Positions 29,001 to 38,630 of a stretch of 64,000 nucleotides of DNA are shown piece after piece. Where the stretch lies: assembly GCF_004028155.1 (NCBI RefSeq), contig NZ_SBII01000002.1, positions 124,001 to 188,000 on the forward strand. The letters are read 5' to 3'. Within the stretch, counting starts at the first letter, position 1; the number at the start of each line of letters is the position of its first letter. The position numbers and the translations under genes are program-made. This stretch comes from Flavobacterium cerinum. GTDB taxonomy: Bacteria > Bacteroidota > Bacteroidia > Flavobacteriales > Flavobacteriaceae. The notes under the pieces are model-generated. The model made no database searches. It was not told the origin of the DNA and worked only from the letters and a program-made list of their open reading frames with translations.

Positions 29001-29190
29001 GAATATTGAATTTTCCATCAATATCGGTTTGCGTTCCATTAGTTGTTCCCTTTACGACAACATTAACACCTGGAATTGGAAAACCGCCATCATCCTTAAC
29101 AGTACCGGATACTGTTCTTTGCTGTGCAAACGAAATTTGCATCATTAACGCGGTGAGCAGCGTTAATAAAACACGGAGCTTTGTTTTCAT
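26041..29190 (-). CDS. SusC/RagA-like TonB-linked outer-membrane transporter
   Basis: A 1049-residue TonB-dependent transporter. Signal peptide (about 1-22), carboxypeptidase-regulatory-like domain (VSGTVKDDGGFPIPGVNVVV, about 27-105), then a plug with LNGKVPGVNV, ITIRGISSLTGN, PLIVVDGVVY and ALYGSRAMNGVIVITTKSG. This is followed by a beta-barrel of roughly 800 residues ending in the aromatic RYGFRLNISF. It imports a large ligand across the outer membrane with energy from TonB/ExbBD. It heads the operon with the SusD-like lid and the surface lipoprotein. No sigma/anti-sigma pair or hybrid regulator lies nearby. Confidence 0.95.
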   Translation of the reverse strand: MKTKLRVLLTLLTALMMQISFAQQRTVSGTVKDDGGFPIPGVNVVVKGTTNGTQTDIDGKFNIQAAPTDVLVFSYIGMKTREMPAISSTLNISLSDEATQLEGVVVTAFGIKRNPKDLGYSVSSVKSADVTENSEPDLIRSLNGKVPGVNVNVSTGVAGASNQITIRGISSLTGNTQPLIVVDGVVYSNNQVTTSNMVEGGGGYENALSTLDPNNIASINVLKSTAASALYGSRAMNGVIVITTKSGSPSTNVSKKLSVQYSNGTYFDNIANLPEYQNTYGAGNNFQYGNSNGSWGPRFDSRETIPTWPNLLNAFPNQFGPTVPYVAKPNNVKNLFRTGVVMENSLNLGYSGEDGSFNLTISDLNQNGYIPYNTYDRTSISTGGNFKLQNGLTIGGNMSYSTTNQVGGFFGEVQYDGASSAFARSLFLARNWDFSLPYEDPETGFSVIPNSGYDHPLWSLKHDQILTRTRRIVTGINLAYSFNENISASYRLGINRYDLNRNQIRDIGSRADTGVGSLTTDDFSNETIESTLLVNFDYKLTDDIGFAAILGNNVFQSTNNRIGYYGREFKVPDIFTMRNANTVSNLIDDYDRKRNVAAFADVTLSYKEFLFLNGTARNDWTSSLNKNNRSYFYPSGSLSFILTEALKMDSKVLTFAKLRTSYAKVGRDADAEFINNPYILGNSFNGQPTMGNPTTYANTNLEPEFAKEFEIGTDLEFFNRRIVVDFTYYNKEAYNLILPVTVATSSGYQFYNDNGATMTNKGFEIGLTLVPIQTDSFKWTWTTNFTKNKNEVTKLTEGLDRIQLDPQEVAYAIPGQPFGVFYGTKFAKDDEGNYLINQAGGGIIQDPKLGIIGDPNPDFKMNFINTFSYKGLTLRAQIDWKEGGDISSSTIEALLGRGVTKDTEDRERTHIIPGFYGNNDGTPILDNNGNKIPNTTQLSTNELYFSPAGGNTFGINSVDQARVYDGTVYRLRELSLTYDLPTKWLDKTPFGRMSLSFVGNNLWYFAPNVPKYTNFDPEVTSYGNGVLQGIESSAAPTSRRYGFRLNISF

Positions 29191-29214
29191 TTAAATAGAT
29201 TTGAGTTAGTATCC

Positions 29215-29245
29215 CAAATTTCTGATGAAGTATTCTATAAAACAA
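29215..29245 (-). promoter_or_regulatory. Candidate promoter of the SusC/D operon
   Basis: On the minus strand a TTG (29243-29245), 20 bases of spacer and GAAATTTG (29215-29222) approximate the TTTG, 19 bases, TAnnTTTG consensus, with mismatches. It would give an untranslated leader of about 20 bases. Confidence 0.35.
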
Positions 29246-29306
29246 GTATTTTATGATAAAATTTAGAATATTTGTAATATTTTATATTTTAATGTAAGAA
29301 TAAGTG

Positions 29307-30971
29307 TTAAAAGTTTGTTTTAAAGCTTATGTGCACAATTGAGTTAGATAGTTTGATTTGCTGGTCTTTTGTGCTCCCGTTTGCGTAGATAATGTTAAAA
29401 AGACCGGTTTTTGTGAAGAGTCCAAATCCAAATCCAAGACCAAGAAGGTTGTTTTTAGTATTGGAGGTGTCATCCTGAAAGTAACCATAATCGGTAATAG
29501 TGTGAATATACATGTTAGAAGATAGTACGTAGCGGTACTCTGCCATTAACGCCGTGAGTAGATTTGCCTGCAGGCTATTTTCGTTAAATCCTCTAATAGA
29601 GTTTATACCGCCAAACCGGTATAGCTCATTTATTATATAGGTACGGCTATTAAGGTAGTAGGATTGGGTTTTTAGGTTTATAATATTCCGTTTATTGAGG
29701 TAGAGGTTGTGTGAGAAGTTTAGCTGTGCAAAATACTGATCTGTCTTGCCTGTTTTTGCATCACGTTTACCAATACCGCCTTTCAGGAATAAAGATGTTT
29801 TTTCCGGAAACATAAAATCATCTAAGTTGTAGTTAACGAATTCATAGGTTGAAGTCCAGAATGAATTGGAGAAGTCGCTTAATGTATTGCTGTTTAAATT
29901 TTGAATATCTACCGATTGTGATTGCTGGTAGCCCAGGAAAAGTTTTGAATTATAACTAAAGTAGTAACCAACATTTAAGTCGGTAATTGTATTTTGGAAA
30001 GTACTATCCTGTTTAAATATTCTAAGGCTGGCTTTTAACCCAATGGCGCTTCTAAAAATATAGGGAAGTTCAAGCGAAGTGTTAAAAGTGGTTTGTTTAT
30101 TTCCGTCGCTTTTCCAGAAGAGGTTAAATTTCTCTCCGGTATTTAGTACGTTGTTTAAGAGTAAGTCTAAATAGCCGTTAAAAACAACATTACTTTTATC
30201 ATCATTAGAAAAGCCTATGAATCCGTCAAAGGTATTGGGTTTGGATTTTTCAAGATATACATACACTTTAGTGGTGTCTTGTTTAAATAGTATTTCCGGA
30301 TAGCGCACCTGGCTTATAAAGCGAATAGCATTAAAGTCCTTGTAAACGCGTTGAAGGTTTTGTTGGTTGAATACTTTTCCTTTGTATTGCTTTGCAATAT
30401 TTTTTCGAATGCCTTCAGGAAATTTTTTGTATCCTTCAATTACAATGTCGTCTAGGGTTCGTTTCTTTTCTGTTTTTATTTTTAAGGTTGCTTTAAGTGT
30501 AGCATTGTGTGTAGAATATTCGATAAGCTGCATAGAACTTAAAGAATAGCCTTTGCGTTCAAGAGCAGCAACGCCGGTTGTCATGAAAGGCTCTACATCC
30601 GACAGGGGGAGTGTTATGGTGTCTTTTGTAATGTTGAGCAGGTTTTTGACTTCCGAAGTAATCCGGCCTGTATATATATGTATAGTCTTTGTTTGAGGAC
30701 CTATTGAGAATTTATATACAAAAGTACTGTCGTTAGTTTTAATGTTAGCTAGCTCTTTGTTTTCAAGATATCCTATCTTTAATAAAGCAGTAGAGAGTAA
30801 GGAGGTCTCATTTATAATGGATTTTGCATTCTCATGTATCTTTTTGTAGGATAGTGAATCTATAATTTTAGTTTCCACACCGTTGTTGCCTTCAATTTTT
30901 AGGTGAAGATTTTGTGTTTTAGCAGAAAAACTAATAAGGGATAAAATGAATATGATGAGAAGTCTTTTCAA
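29307..30971 (-). CDS. BamA/TamA-like outer-membrane barrel protein (Omp85 superfamily)
   Basis: A 554-residue protein with a signal peptide (about 1-19). The N-terminal half contains POTRA-like segments (TLDDIVIEGYKKFPEGIRKNI near 170-190). The C-terminal half is a 16-strand-type barrel with the Omp85 hallmark FGGINSIRGF near residue 460, ending in aromatic HISFKTNF. Its length is nearer to TamA or two-partner secretion TpsB proteins than to the essential BamA (about 800 residues in this phylum), so it is probably an accessory assembly or transport factor. It lies divergent from rpsL and upstream of the SusC gene on the same strand, but is probably transcribed separately. Confidence 0.8.
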   Translation of the reverse strand: MKRLLIIFILSLISFSAKTQNLHLKIEGNNGVETKIIDSLSYKKIHENAKSIINETSLLSTALLKIGYLENKELANIKTNDSTFVYKFSIGPQTKTIHIYTGRITSEVKNLLNITKDTITLPLSDVEPFMTTGVAALERKGYSLSSMQLIEYSTHNATLKATLKIKTEKKRTLDDIVIEGYKKFPEGIRKNIAKQYKGKVFNQQNLQRVYKDFNAIRFISQVRYPEILFKQDTTKVYVYLEKSKPNTFDGFIGFSNDDKSNVVFNGYLDLLLNNVLNTGEKFNLFWKSDGNKQTTFNTSLELPYIFRSAIGLKASLRIFKQDSTFQNTITDLNVGYYFSYNSKLFLGYQQSQSVDIQNLNSNTLSDFSNSFWTSTYEFVNYNLDDFMFPEKTSLFLKGGIGKRDAKTGKTDQYFAQLNFSHNLYLNKRNIINLKTQSYYLNSRTYIINELYRFGGINSIRGFNENSLQANLLTALMAEYRYVLSSNMYIHTITDYGYFQDDTSNTKNNLLGLGFGFGLFTKTGLFNIIYANGSTKDQQIKLSNSIVHISFKTNF

Positions 30972-31068
30972 CGGAAAATTGTTAGCTGTAAAAATAACGT
31001 AAAAAATGCAAAAAAAATATAAATAGCTATTCCGATGGACAATGCATTTGAAAATTAATGTTTTATGG

Positions 31069-31099
31069 TTTGTTATATTAAATATTATTTCTACATTTG
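31069..31099 (+). promoter_or_regulatory. Promoter of rpsL-rpsG-fusA-rpsJ
   Basis: TTTG (31069-31072), exactly 19 bases, then TACATTTG (31092-31099) is a perfect fit to the Bacteroidota housekeeping promoter. Transcription would start about 50 bases before rpsL. Confidence 0.8.
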
Positions 31100-31152
31100 C
31101 AACCCCGTAAAAAGCGGGACATTATATACATAAGAAATTTTTAATAATCATT

Positions 31153-31533
31153 ATGCCAACAATTCAACAATTAGTAAGAACAGGGAGAGCCCAGATAACT
31201 AAGAAGAGTAAATCGGCTGCTTTAGATTCTTGTCCTCAAAGAAGAGGGGTTTGTACACGTGTTTATACTACAACGCCAAAGAAACCAAACTCTGCAATGC
31301 GTAAAGTTGCAAGGGTTCGTTTAACTAATGGTAATGAAGTAAATGCTTACATACCAGGAGAAGGACACAATCTACAAGAGCACTCGATAGTATTAGTTAG
31401 AGGCGGAAGGGTAAAAGATTTACCAGGTGTTAGGTATCACATTGTGCGTGGAGCGCTAGACACTGCTGGTGTTAGCGGAAGAGCACAAAGGAGATCTAAG
31501 TACGGTGCTAAACGCCCTAAAGACAAAAAGTAA
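31153..31533 (+). CDS. rpsL: 30S ribosomal protein S12
   Basis: A 126-residue S12, part of the decoding centre. [11 protein letters not shown] at the start and [17 protein letters not shown] are diagnostic. Lys43 and Lys88, the positions changed in classical streptomycin resistance, are both wild type. It is first in the str-type operon, with rpsG 26 bases downstream, and is driven by a consensus promoter. Like its neighbours it has no clear Shine-Dalgarno sequence. Confidence 0.98.
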   Translation: MPTIQQLVRTGRAQITKKSKSAALDSCPQRRGVCTRVYTTTPKKPNSAMRKVARVRLTNGNEVNAYIPGEGHNLQEHSIVLVRGGRVKDLPGVRYHIVRGALDTAGVSGRAQRRSKYGAKRPKDKK

Positions 31534-31559
31534 TTTTAAAAAACTTTTAAAGTAAAGAC

Positions 31560-32036
31560 ATGAGAAAAAGACAGGCCAAAAAAAGACCTCTTTTACCAGA
31601 TCCAAGATTTAATGATCAATTAGTAACACGTTTTGTAAACAACTTAATGTGGGATGGTAAAAAATCAACAGCTTTTAAAGTATTTTATGATGCAATCGAT
31701 ATCGTAGAAGCTAAAAAGCAAGATGCTGAAAAATCATCATTGGAAATTTGGAAAGACGCTTTAACTAACGTTATGCCTCACGTGGAAGTAAGAAGCCGCA
31801 GAGTAGGTGGTGCTACATTCCAGATCCCGATGCAGATCAGACCAGACAGAAAAATCTCCATGGCAATGAAATGGATGATTCTTTATGCAAGAAGAAGAAA
31901 TGAGAAATCTATGGCTCAGAGATTAGCTTCTGAAGTTTTAGCTGCGGCTAAAGAAGAAGGTGCTGCTGTTAAAAAGAGAATGGATACTCATAAAATGGCA
32001 GAAGCTAATAAAGCATTCTCTCACTTTAGATTTTAA
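31560..32036 (+). CDS. rpsG: 30S ribosomal protein S7
   Basis: A 158-residue S7, the assembly-nucleating protein of the 30S head that binds the 3' domain of 16S r[20 protein letters not shown] at the start and [16 protein letters not shown] in the middle are diagnostic, as is the C-terminal helix with [21 protein letters not shown]. In E. coli S7 also represses its own operon; no equivalent leader was identified in the 26 bases before it. Confidence 0.98.
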   Translation: MRKRQAKKRPLLPDPRFNDQLVTRFVNNLMWDGKKSTAFKVFYDAIDIVEAKKQDAEKSSLEIWKDALTNVMPHVEVRSRRVGGATFQIPMQIRPDRKISMAMKWMILYARRRNEKSMAQRLASEVLAAAKEEGAAVKKRMDTHKMAEANKAFSHFRF

Positions 32037-32062
32037 TTCATAAAGAAAGAAACATTTTAGAA

Positions 32063-34186
32063 ATGGCTAGAGATTTAAAATATACAAGAAATATAGGAAT
32101 TGCTGCTCACATTGATGCTGGTAAAACAACAACAACAGAGCGTATCCTTTTTTACACGGGTAAGTCACACAAAATTGGAGAAGTGCACGATGGTGCTGCT
32201 ACAATGGACTGGATGGCTCAGGAGCAGGAAAGAGGTATTACAATTACTTCTGCCGCTACTACATGTACTTGGAGTTTTCCTACAGACCAAGGTAAGCCAA
32301 TCCCAGAATCATTACCATATCATTTTAATATTATTGATACCCCAGGACACGTTGACTTTACAGTTGAGGTGAACCGTTCACTTAGGATTCTTGATGGTCT
32401 TGTTTTCCTTTTTAGTGCTGTTGATGGTGTTGAGCCACAGTCAGAAACTAACTGGAGACTTGCTGACAACTACCGAGTGCCGCGTATGGGCTTCGTTAAT
32501 AAAATGGATAGACAAGGTTCTAACTTCTTGGCAGTTTGTCAGCAAGTAAGAGACATGCTTAAATCTAACGCGGTAGCTATAACTTTACCAATCGGTGAAG
32601 AAGAAGATTTTAAAGGTGTTGTAGACTTAGTAAAAAATCAGGCTATTGTTTGGCATGATGCTACTATGGGTGCTACTTTTGATATCGTGCCTATTCCTGC
32701 TGATATGGTTGATGAAGTTCGTGAATACAGAGCTGCTCTTATTGAAGCGGTTGCTGATTACGATGAGACTTTAATGGAGAAATTCTTTGTAGATGAAAAC
32801 TCAATCACAGAAGACGAAATCAATGTTGCTTTGAGAAAAGCTACTATTGATATGTCAATCATTCCAATGATTTGTGGTTCTTCATTCAAAAATAAAGGTG
32901 TACAGTTTATGCTTGATGCAGTATGTAAATATCTTCCGTCTCCAATGGATAAAGAAGGTATTGCGGGTACAAACCCTGATACTGATGAAGAAATAATCCG
33001 TAAACCAAGTGTTACTGAGCCTTTTGCTGCTTTAGCATTTAAAATTGCTACTGACCCTTATGTTGGTCGTTTAGCATTCTTTAGGGCTTATTCTGGACGT
33101 CTAGATGCTGGTTCTTATGTATTGAACACGCGTTCTGGAAACAAAGAAAGAATCTCTCGTATTTACCAAATGCATGCTAACAAGCAAAACCCAATCGATT
33201 ACATCGAAGCAGGTGATATTGGAGCGGCAGTAGGATTCAAGGATATCAAAACTGGAGATACATTGTGTGATGAAAAACATCCAATAGTATTAGAAAGTAT
33301 GGATTTCCCTGCTCCGGTAATTGGTATTGCAATTGAGCCTAAAACAAAAGCTGACGTTGATAAGATGGGTATGGCTTTAGCAAAACTTGCTGAAGAAGAT
33401 CCAACTTTCGTTGTTAAGACTGATGAGGCTTCAGGTCAAACGATTATATCAGGTATGGGTGAGCTTCACCTTGATATCCTTGTAGATCGTATGAGAAGAG
33501 AATTCAAAGTAGAGGTTAACCAAGGGGAACCTCAGGTTGAATATAAAGAAGCATTTACAAGATCTGCACAACACAGAGAAGTTTACAAAAAACAATCTGG
33601 TGGACGTGGTAAATTTGCTGATATCGTGTTTATTATTGAGCCGGCAGACGAAGGTGTTGTAGGTCTTCAGTTTATAAACAGTGTAAAAGGTGGTAACGTT
33701 CCTAAGGAATATATCCCTTCTATCGAGAAAGGCTTTAAAGCAGCTATGAAACATGGTCCTCTTGCAGGATATGAAGTAGATAGTTTAAAAGTAACTTTAC
33801 TTGATGGATCTTTCCACCCTGTGGATTCTGATGCTCTTTCTTTCGAATTAGCTGCTAAAATGGGTTACAAAGAATCTGGCCGTGCTGCTGGAGCTGTTAT
33901 CCTTGAGCCGATAATGAAAATGGAAGTTATTACTCCTGAAGAAAACATGGGTGATATCGTTGGTGATATCAACCGTCGTAGAGGTCAGGTTAATGACATG
34001 GGTGACAGGGCAGGTGCTAAGACTATCAAAGCAAACGTTCCTTTGTCAGAGATGTTTGGTTATGTTACTACTTTAAGAACATTATCTTCAGGTAGAGCTA
34101 CATCAACAATGGAGTTTTCTCACTATGCTGAGACACCTTCAAATATATCAGAGGAAGTTATTAAAAAAGCTAAAGGCAACTCTTAA
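32063..34186 (+). CDS. fusA: Translation elongation factor G
   Basis: A 707-residue GTPase that drives tRNA-mRNA translocation on the ribosome. The P-loop [13 protein letters not shown] is near residues 15-27, switch [11 protein letters not shown] follows, and the guanine-specificity motif is NKMDR. Domains II-V follow, with [11 protein letters not shown] and [14 protein letters not shown] near the end, as expected for translocating EF-G. It is between rpsG and rpsJ. The tuf gene, which follows fusA in many bacteria, is absent here. Confidence 0.98.
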   Translation: MARDLKYTRNIGIAAHIDAGKTTTTERILFYTGKSHKIGEVHDGAATMDWMAQEQERGITITSAATTCTWSFPTDQGKPIPESLPYHFNIIDTPGHVDFTVEVNRSLRILDGLVFLFSAVDGVEPQSETNWRLADNYRVPRMGFVNKMDRQGSNFLAVCQQVRDMLKSNAVAITLPIGEEEDFKGVVDLVKNQAIVWHDATMGATFDIVPIPADMVDEVREYRAALIEAVADYDETLMEKFFVDENSITEDEINVALRKATIDMSIIPMICGSSFKNKGVQFMLDAVCKYLPSPMDKEGIAGTNPDTDEEIIRKPSVTEPFAALAFKIATDPYVGRLAFFRAYSGRLDAGSYVLNTRSGNKERISRIYQMHANKQNPIDYIEAGDIGAAVGFKDIKTGDTLCDEKHPIVLESMDFPAPVIGIAIEPKTKADVDKMGMALAKLAEEDPTFVVKTDEASGQTIISGMGELHLDILVDRMRREFKVEVNQGEPQVEYKEAFTRSAQHREVYKKQSGGRGKFADIVFIIEPADEGVVGLQFINSVKGGNVPKEYIPSIEKGFKAAMKHGPLAGYEVDSLKVTLLDGSFHPVDSDALSFELAAKMGYKESGRAAGAVILEPIMKMEVITPEENMGDIVGDINRRRGQVNDMGDRAGAKTIKANVPLSEMFGYVTTLRTLSSGRATSTMEFSHYAETPSNISEEVIKKAKGNS

Positions 34187-34197
34187 TTCTAAAGAAA

Positions 34198-34503
34198 ATG
34201 AGTCAAAAAATCAGAATAAAATTAAAATCTTACGATCACAGCCTGGTAGACAAGTCTGCTGAGAAGATCGTTAAAACTGTAAAAAGTACAGGTGCAGTTG
34301 TAACAGGACCTATTCCGTTACCTACACACAAAAAAATATTTACTGTACTACGTTCTCCACACGTAAACAAAAAATCAAGAGAGCAGTTTCAAGTAAGTTC
34401 TTACAAAAGACTTCTTGATATATATAGCTCTTCTTCTAAAACTATCGATGCTTTAATGAAATTAGAGCTTCCTAGTGGTGTAGAAGTTGAAATAAAAGTC
34501 TGA
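34198..34503 (+). CDS. rpsJ: 30S ribosomal protein S10
   Basis: A 101-residue S10, a 30S head protein also known elsewhere as antiterminator subunit Nus[22 protein letters not shown] and [22 protein letters not shown] are diagnostic. It is 11 bases after fusA and is followed by a strong terminator, so it belongs to the str-type operon here and is separated from rplC, its usual downstream partner. Confidence 0.98.
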   Translation: MSQKIRIKLKSYDHSLVDKSAEKIVKTVKSTGAVVTGPIPLPTHKKIFTVLRSPHVNKKSREQFQVSSYKRLLDIYSSSSKTIDALMKLELPSGVEVEIKV

Positions 34504-34524
34504 GTTATTAATTTAACTTATAAG

Positions 34525-34560
34525 ATCTCCAAGGTATTTTTACCTTGGAGATTTTTTTTT
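34525..34560 (+). terminator. Intrinsic terminator after rpsJ
   Basis: A perfect 12-base-pair stem (34525-34536 with 34541-34552) has a TTTT loop and a run of about nine T. It is the clearest terminator in the window and splits the str and S10 gene clusters. Confidence 0.92.
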
Positions 34561-34658
34561 CTGCTTTGGTAAAGCAGGGTTTAGTGTTATCGAAAAGTGT
34601 AATTTTTTGATATTGAATTAAATATTTTTAATTTATTTTAATTAATTTCTTGTAACTG

Positions 34659-34689
34659 TTTGATAATCTAAATTTAATAATTACTTTTG
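34659..34689 (+). promoter_or_regulatory. Promoter of the rplC-rplQ ribosomal operon
   Basis: TTTG (34659-34662), exactly 19 bases, then TACTTTTG (34682-34689) is a perfect consensus match. The leader would be about 60 bases. Confidence 0.82.
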
Positions 34690-34755
34690 CACCCCTGTTT
34701 GGAGCATTCTGTTGTTTCAAATTGAAGGGAAATTAATAATTAATAACAATAATTT

Positions 34756-35373
34756 ATGTCTGGGTTAATTGGTAGAAAAATCGGCATGACTAGTATTTTC
34801 GATGAAAACGGGAAAAACATTCCGTGTACAGTAATCGAAGCTGGACCATGCGTTGTTACCCAAGTCAGAACCAAAGAGGTTGACGGGTACGTTGCGTTAC
34901 AGCTTGGTTTCGATGACAAAGCAGAAAAACATGCTACTAAAGCGGCTATAGGTCACTTTAAAAAAGCAGGTACGGTTGCTAAGAAAAAAGTCGTTGAATT
35001 CCAGGAGTTTGTAAGCGAGCACAAATTAGGTGATGTTATCAATGTAGATCTTTTCGCTGAAGGCGAATTTGTTGATGTACAGGGTGTGTCAAAAGGTAAA
35101 GGTTTCCAAGGGGTTGTTAAACGTCACGGTTTTGGTGGTGTTGGACAAGCTACCCATGGTCAGCATAACCGTTTGAGAGCGCCAGGTTCTGTAGGAGCAT
35201 CATCATATCCTTCTCGTGTATTCAAAGGAATGCGCATGGCAGGAAGAATGGGCGGAGATAATGTAACAATTCAAAACCTTAGAGTTTTAAAAGTAGTGGC
35301 TGATAAGAACCTACTTGTTGTTAAGGGATGTGTTCCTGGACACAAAAACTCTTATGTAATCATTCAAAAGTAA
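34756..35373 (+). CDS. rplC: 50S ribosomal protein L3
   Basis: A 205-residue L3, an early 23S rRNA assembly protein near the peptidyl-transferase centre. [16 protein letters not shown] at the start and [43 protein letters not shown] later are diagnostic. It heads the 28-gene run after its own consensus promoter. Its last stop base is also the first base of the rplD start codon, so the two are translationally coupled. Confidence 0.98.
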   Translation: MSGLIGRKIGMTSIFDENGKNIPCTVIEAGPCVVTQVRTKEVDGYVALQLGFDDKAEKHATKAAIGHFKKAGTVAKKKVVEFQEFVSEHKLGDVINVDLFAEGEFVDVQGVSKGKGFQGVVKRHGFGGVGQATHGQHNRLRAPGSVGASSYPSRVFKGMRMAGRMGGDNVTIQNLRVLKVVADKNLLVVKGCVPGHKNSYVIIQK

Positions 35374-36002
35374 TGGAAGTAAAAGTATTAGATATCAACG
35401 GAAAAGAAACTGGCAGAACGATTACTCTTTCTGATTCAGTATTCGCAATTGAGCCTAATAAGCATGCTGTATACCTTGATGTTAAGCAATATTTAGCTAA
35501 TCAAAGACAAGGTACTCACAAAGCTAAGGAAAGAGCTGAAGTAGCTGGAAGTACACGTAAGATCAAAAAGCAAAAAGGAACGGGTACAGCTCGTGCTGGT
35601 AGTGCTAAGAACCCTTTGTTTAAAGGTGGGGGTACAGTTTTCGGTCCAAGACCAAGAAGCTACTCTTTCAAACTAAACAAAAATCTTAAGCGTTTAGCTA
35701 GAAAATCTGCTCTTGCACTTAAAGCAAAAGAATCGAATTTAATAGTTGTAGAGAACTTCGAATTTGAAGCTCCAAGCACTAAAAAATTCATTAACGTTTT
35801 GAATGCTTTAGGGTTAGAAAATAAAAAATCTCTATTTGTGTTGGGTGATTCAAATAAAAATGTATATTTGTCGTCACGCAATTTAAAAGCTTCTAGTGTG
35901 GTAACTGTTTCAGAATTAAACACTTACGGAGTTTTAAACGCGAAAAGTTTAGTTCTTTTAGAGGGATCAATAGGAGAGATTGAAGAAAATTTAAGCAAAT
36001 AA
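35373..36002 (+). CDS. rplD: 50S ribosomal protein L4
   Basis: A 209-residue L4. The start is the ATG at 35373, overlapping the rplC stop by one base; an upstream in-frame start at 35328 lies inside rplC and would add 15 unrelated residues. The body has KGTGTARAGSAKNPLFKGGGTVFGPRPR, the loop that lines the exit tunnel. L4 represses the S10 operon in enterobacteria; whether that holds here is not visible. Confidence 0.97.
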   Translation: MEVKVLDINGKETGRTITLSDSVFAIEPNKHAVYLDVKQYLANQRQGTHKAKERAEVAGSTRKIKKQKGTGTARAGSAKNPLFKGGGTVFGPRPRSYSFKLNKNLKRLARKSALALKAKESNLIVVENFEFEAPSTKKFINVLNALGLENKKSLFVLGDSNKNVYLSSRNLKASSVVTVSELNTYGVLNAKSLVLLEGSIGEIEENLSK

Positions 36003-36009
36003 TAGGGCT

Positions 36010-36300
36010 ATGAGTATCATAATTAAACCTATCATTACTGAAAAAATAACTAAAGACGGTGAAATTTTTAACCGTTTTGGTTTTGTTGTTGACAAAAAAG
36101 CAAACAAAATCCAGATCAAAAATGCGGTTCAGGCTGCATACGGGATTACTGTTGTGGAAGTTAACACCATGAATTACAGGGCTGATAGATCGGTTAAATA
36201 CACTAAGAGTGGTTTAATCAAAGGAAAGACAAATGCTTACAAAAAAGCAATTGTACAAGTACAAGAAGGAGAAACAATAGATTTTTACAATAATATCTAA
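36010..36300 (+). CDS. rplW: 50S ribosomal protein L23
   Basis: A 96-residue L23 at the tunnel exit, a docking site for trigger factor and the signal recognition particle. The start IIIKPIITEKIT and the middle VDKKANKIQIKNAVQAAYG and TMNYRA are typical. It lies 7 bases after rplD and 9 before rplB. Confidence 0.97.
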   Translation: MSIIIKPIITEKITKDGEIFNRFGFVVDKKANKIQIKNAVQAAYGITVVEVNTMNYRADRSVKYTKSGLIKGKTNAYKKAIVQVQEGETIDFYNNI

Positions 36301-36309
36301 TAGAACAAC

Positions 36310-37134
36310 ATGTCAGTTAGAAAATTAAAACCTATTACCCCGGGTCAGCGTTTTAGAGTTGTTAATAGCTTTGACACTATTACAACTGATAAGCCGGAGC
36401 GTTCTTTGATCGCACCGAAAAAAAACTCTGGAGGTAGAAATAGTCAAGGAAAGATGACCATGCGTTATACGGGTGGTGGTCACAAACAAAAGTATCGTAT
36501 CATCGATTTTAAAAGAGCTAAAGACGGAGTTCCGGCTACAGTGAAAACTATCGAGTACGATCCAAATCGTTCAGCATTTATTTCTCTATTATTTTATGCT
36601 GATGGTGCTAAGACTTATATCATAGCGCAAAACGGTTTACAAGTAGGACAAACTGTAGTTTCAGGTGCTGATTCAGCTCCGGAAATTGGTAATGCTTTAC
36701 CTCTAAGTAAAATTCCTCTAGGAACTGTTATATCTTGTATTGAGTTACGTCCAGGTCAAGGAGCAGTTATTGCTCGTAGTGCTGGTACTTTTGCTCAGTT
36801 AATGGCGAGAGATGGAAAATATGCTACAATCAAAATGCCTTCAGGTGAAACAAGGTTAATCCTTTTAACTTGTACGGCTACAATTGGAGCGGTTTCTAAC
36901 TCTGATCACCAATTGATCGTTTCTGGTAAAGCAGGTAGATCAAGATGGTTAGGTAGAAGACCAAGAACTAGACCGGTAGCGATGAACCCTGTCGATCACC
37001 CAATGGGTGGTGGTGAAGGACGTTCTTCTGGAGGTCACCCACGTTCAAGAAAGGGTATCCCGGCTAAAGGTTATAGAACTCGTTCTAAAGTTAACCCGAG
37101 TAATAAGTATATCGTAGAACGTAGAAAGAAATAA
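36310..37134 (+). CDS. rplB: 50S ribosomal protein L2
   Basis: A 274-residue L2, one of the most conserved ribosomal proteins, needed for subunit joining and peptidyl transfer. [37 protein letters not shown] and the C-terminal [19 protein letters not shown] are diagnostic; the His in [12 protein letters not shown] is the conserved one near the active centre. Spacing to rpsS is 10 bases. Confidence 0.98.
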   Translation: MSVRKLKPITPGQRFRVVNSFDTITTDKPERSLIAPKKNSGGRNSQGKMTMRYTGGGHKQKYRIIDFKRAKDGVPATVKTIEYDPNRSAFISLLFYADGAKTYIIAQNGLQVGQTVVSGADSAPEIGNALPLSKIPLGTVISCIELRPGQGAVIARSAGTFAQLMARDGKYATIKMPSGETRLILLTCTATIGAVSNSDHQLIVSGKAGRSRWLGRRPRTRPVAMNPVDHPMGGGEGRSSGGHPRSRKGIPAKGYRTRSKVNPSNKYIVERRKK

Positions 37135-37144
37135 TAAGTAAGAT

Positions 37145-37423
37145 ATGGCACGTTCATTAAAGAAAGGACCTTTCGTTCACTATAAGTTGGATAAGAAAGT
37201 TCAGGAAAATATCGAGAAAGGTAACAAAGGAGTAGTTAAGACTTGGTCTAGAGCTTCTATGATTACACCGGATTTTGTTGGACAGACTATTGCAGTACAT
37301 AACGGTCGTCAATTCGTACCGGTTTACGTTACAGAGAATATGGTAGGTCATAAATTAGGAGAATTTTCACCTACACGATCTTTTAGAGGTCATGCTGGGG
37401 CAAAAAATAAAGGTAAAAAATAA
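37145..37423 (+). CDS. rpsS: 30S ribosomal protein S19
   Basis: A 92-residue S19, a 30S head protein close to S13. [18 protein letters not shown] at the start and [25 protein letters not shown] are diagnostic. Standard position between rplB and rplV. Confidence 0.98.
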   Translation: MARSLKKGPFVHYKLDKKVQENIEKGNKGVVKTWSRASMITPDFVGQTIAVHNGRQFVPVYVTENMVGHKLGEFSPTRSFRGHAGAKNKGKK

Positions 37424-37432
37424 TCAGAAGCT

Positions 37433-37849
37433 ATGGGAGTTCGTAAAAGAGAAAGAGCAGAGCAGACTAAAGAAGCTAACAAGCAAATCGCATTTGCTAA
37501 GCTTAATAACTGCCCTACTTCACCCAGAAAAATGCGCTTAGTTGCGGATTTAGTAAGAGGTCAGAAAGTAGAAATGGCTCTTAATATATTAAGATTCAGT
37601 TCAAAAGAAGCTTCTCGTAAACTTGAAAAATTGGTGCTTTCTGCTATCAACAATTGGCAGCAAAAGAACAGTGAGGAAAGCTTAGAGAATGCAGGCTTGT
37701 TTATAAAAGAGATCAGGGTAGACGGCGGAATGATGCTAAAAAGGCTTAGGCCAGCACCCCAAGGTCGTGCACACAGGATCAGAAAACGCTCTAATCACGT
37801 TACTATCGTGTTAGGGGCTATTAACAATAACACACAAAGCAATTCATAA
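37433..37849 (+). CDS. rplV: 50S ribosomal protein L22
   Basis: A 138-residue L22 whose extended hairpin lines the nascent-peptide tunnel, where some macrolide resistance mutations map. [21 protein letters not shown] and the tip region [26 protein letters not shown] are diagnostic. An N-terminal extension ([17 protein letters not shown]) precedes the core, as in many Bacteroidota. It lies 5 bases before rpsC. Confidence 0.97.
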   Translation: MGVRKRERAEQTKEANKQIAFAKLNNCPTSPRKMRLVADLVRGQKVEMALNILRFSSKEASRKLEKLVLSAINNWQQKNSEESLENAGLFIKEIRVDGGMMLKRLRPAPQGRAHRIRKRSNHVTIVLGAINNNTQSNS

Positions 37850-37854
37850 ACAGT

Positions 37855-38610
37855 ATGGGACAAAAAACAAATCCAATAGGAAATCGCCTTGGTATCATCA
37901 GGGGCTGGGATTCTAACTGGTATGGTGGAAATGACTACGGCGATAAACTTGCTGAAGATCACAAAATCAGAAAGTATATCCATGCCCGTTTATCTAAAGC
38001 AAGTGTGTCTAAGGTAATCATCGAGAGAACTCTTAAACTTGTAACCGTTACTATTACTACTGCAAGACCTGGTATCATTATCGGGAAAGGTGGTCAGGAA
38101 GTAGACAAGTTAAAAGAAGAACTTAAGAAAATTACAGACAAAGAGGTTCAAATCAACATCTTTGAAATCAAAAGACCTGAGCTTGATGCTTACTTAGTAG
38201 GTACAAGTATTGCTCGTCAGATTGAAAGCCGTATCTCTTACAGAAGGGCTATCAAAATGGCTATCGCTGCTGCTATCCGTATGAATGCGGAAGGTATTAA
38301 AGTGATGATTTCAGGCCGTTTAAACGGTGCTGAGATGGCACGTTCAGAAATGTTCAAAGAAGGAAGAATTCCTCTATCAACTTTCAGAGCTGACATTGAT
38401 TATTCACTAGCTGAAGCTCATACTACTTATGGTAGAATGGGTATCAAAGTGTGGATTATGAAAGGTGAGGTTTATGGAAAAAGAGATCTTTCCCCGTTAG
38501 TAGGTATGGATAAAAAACAATCCAAATCTTCAGGATCTCAGGACCGTCCACAAGGAAGACCAAACGGTCGTCCTAATGGTGACAAACCAAACCAACGCAA
38601 AAGAAAGTAA
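37855..38610 (+). CDS. rpsC: 30S ribosomal protein S3
   Basis: A 251-residue S3 forming the mRNA entry site, part of the ribosome helicase. [21 protein letters not shown] at the start, the KH domain motif [15 protein letters not shown] and the [14 protein letters not shown]-domain are diagnostic. The last 40 residues are a basic, Gln/Gly/Arg/Asn-rich tail beyond the usual domain. It lies 20 bases before rplP. Confidence 0.97.
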   Translation: MGQKTNPIGNRLGIIRGWDSNWYGGNDYGDKLAEDHKIRKYIHARLSKASVSKVIIERTLKLVTVTITTARPGIIIGKGGQEVDKLKEELKKITDKEVQINIFEIKRPELDAYLVGTSIARQIESRISYRRAIKMAIAAAIRMNAEGIKVMISGRLNGAEMARSEMFKEGRIPLSTFRADIDYSLAEAHTTYGRMGIKVWIMKGEVYGKRDLSPLVGMDKKQSKSSGSQDRPQGRPNGRPNGDKPNQRKRK

Positions 38611-38630
38611 TTATTTTAAACTAAAGAAAA

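Noticed and set aside
35328..35372. Longer L4 start
   Set aside because: It lies inside rplC in another frame and adds 15 residues unlike L4. The ATG at 35373 overlaps the rplC stop by one base, as in coupled ribosomal genes.
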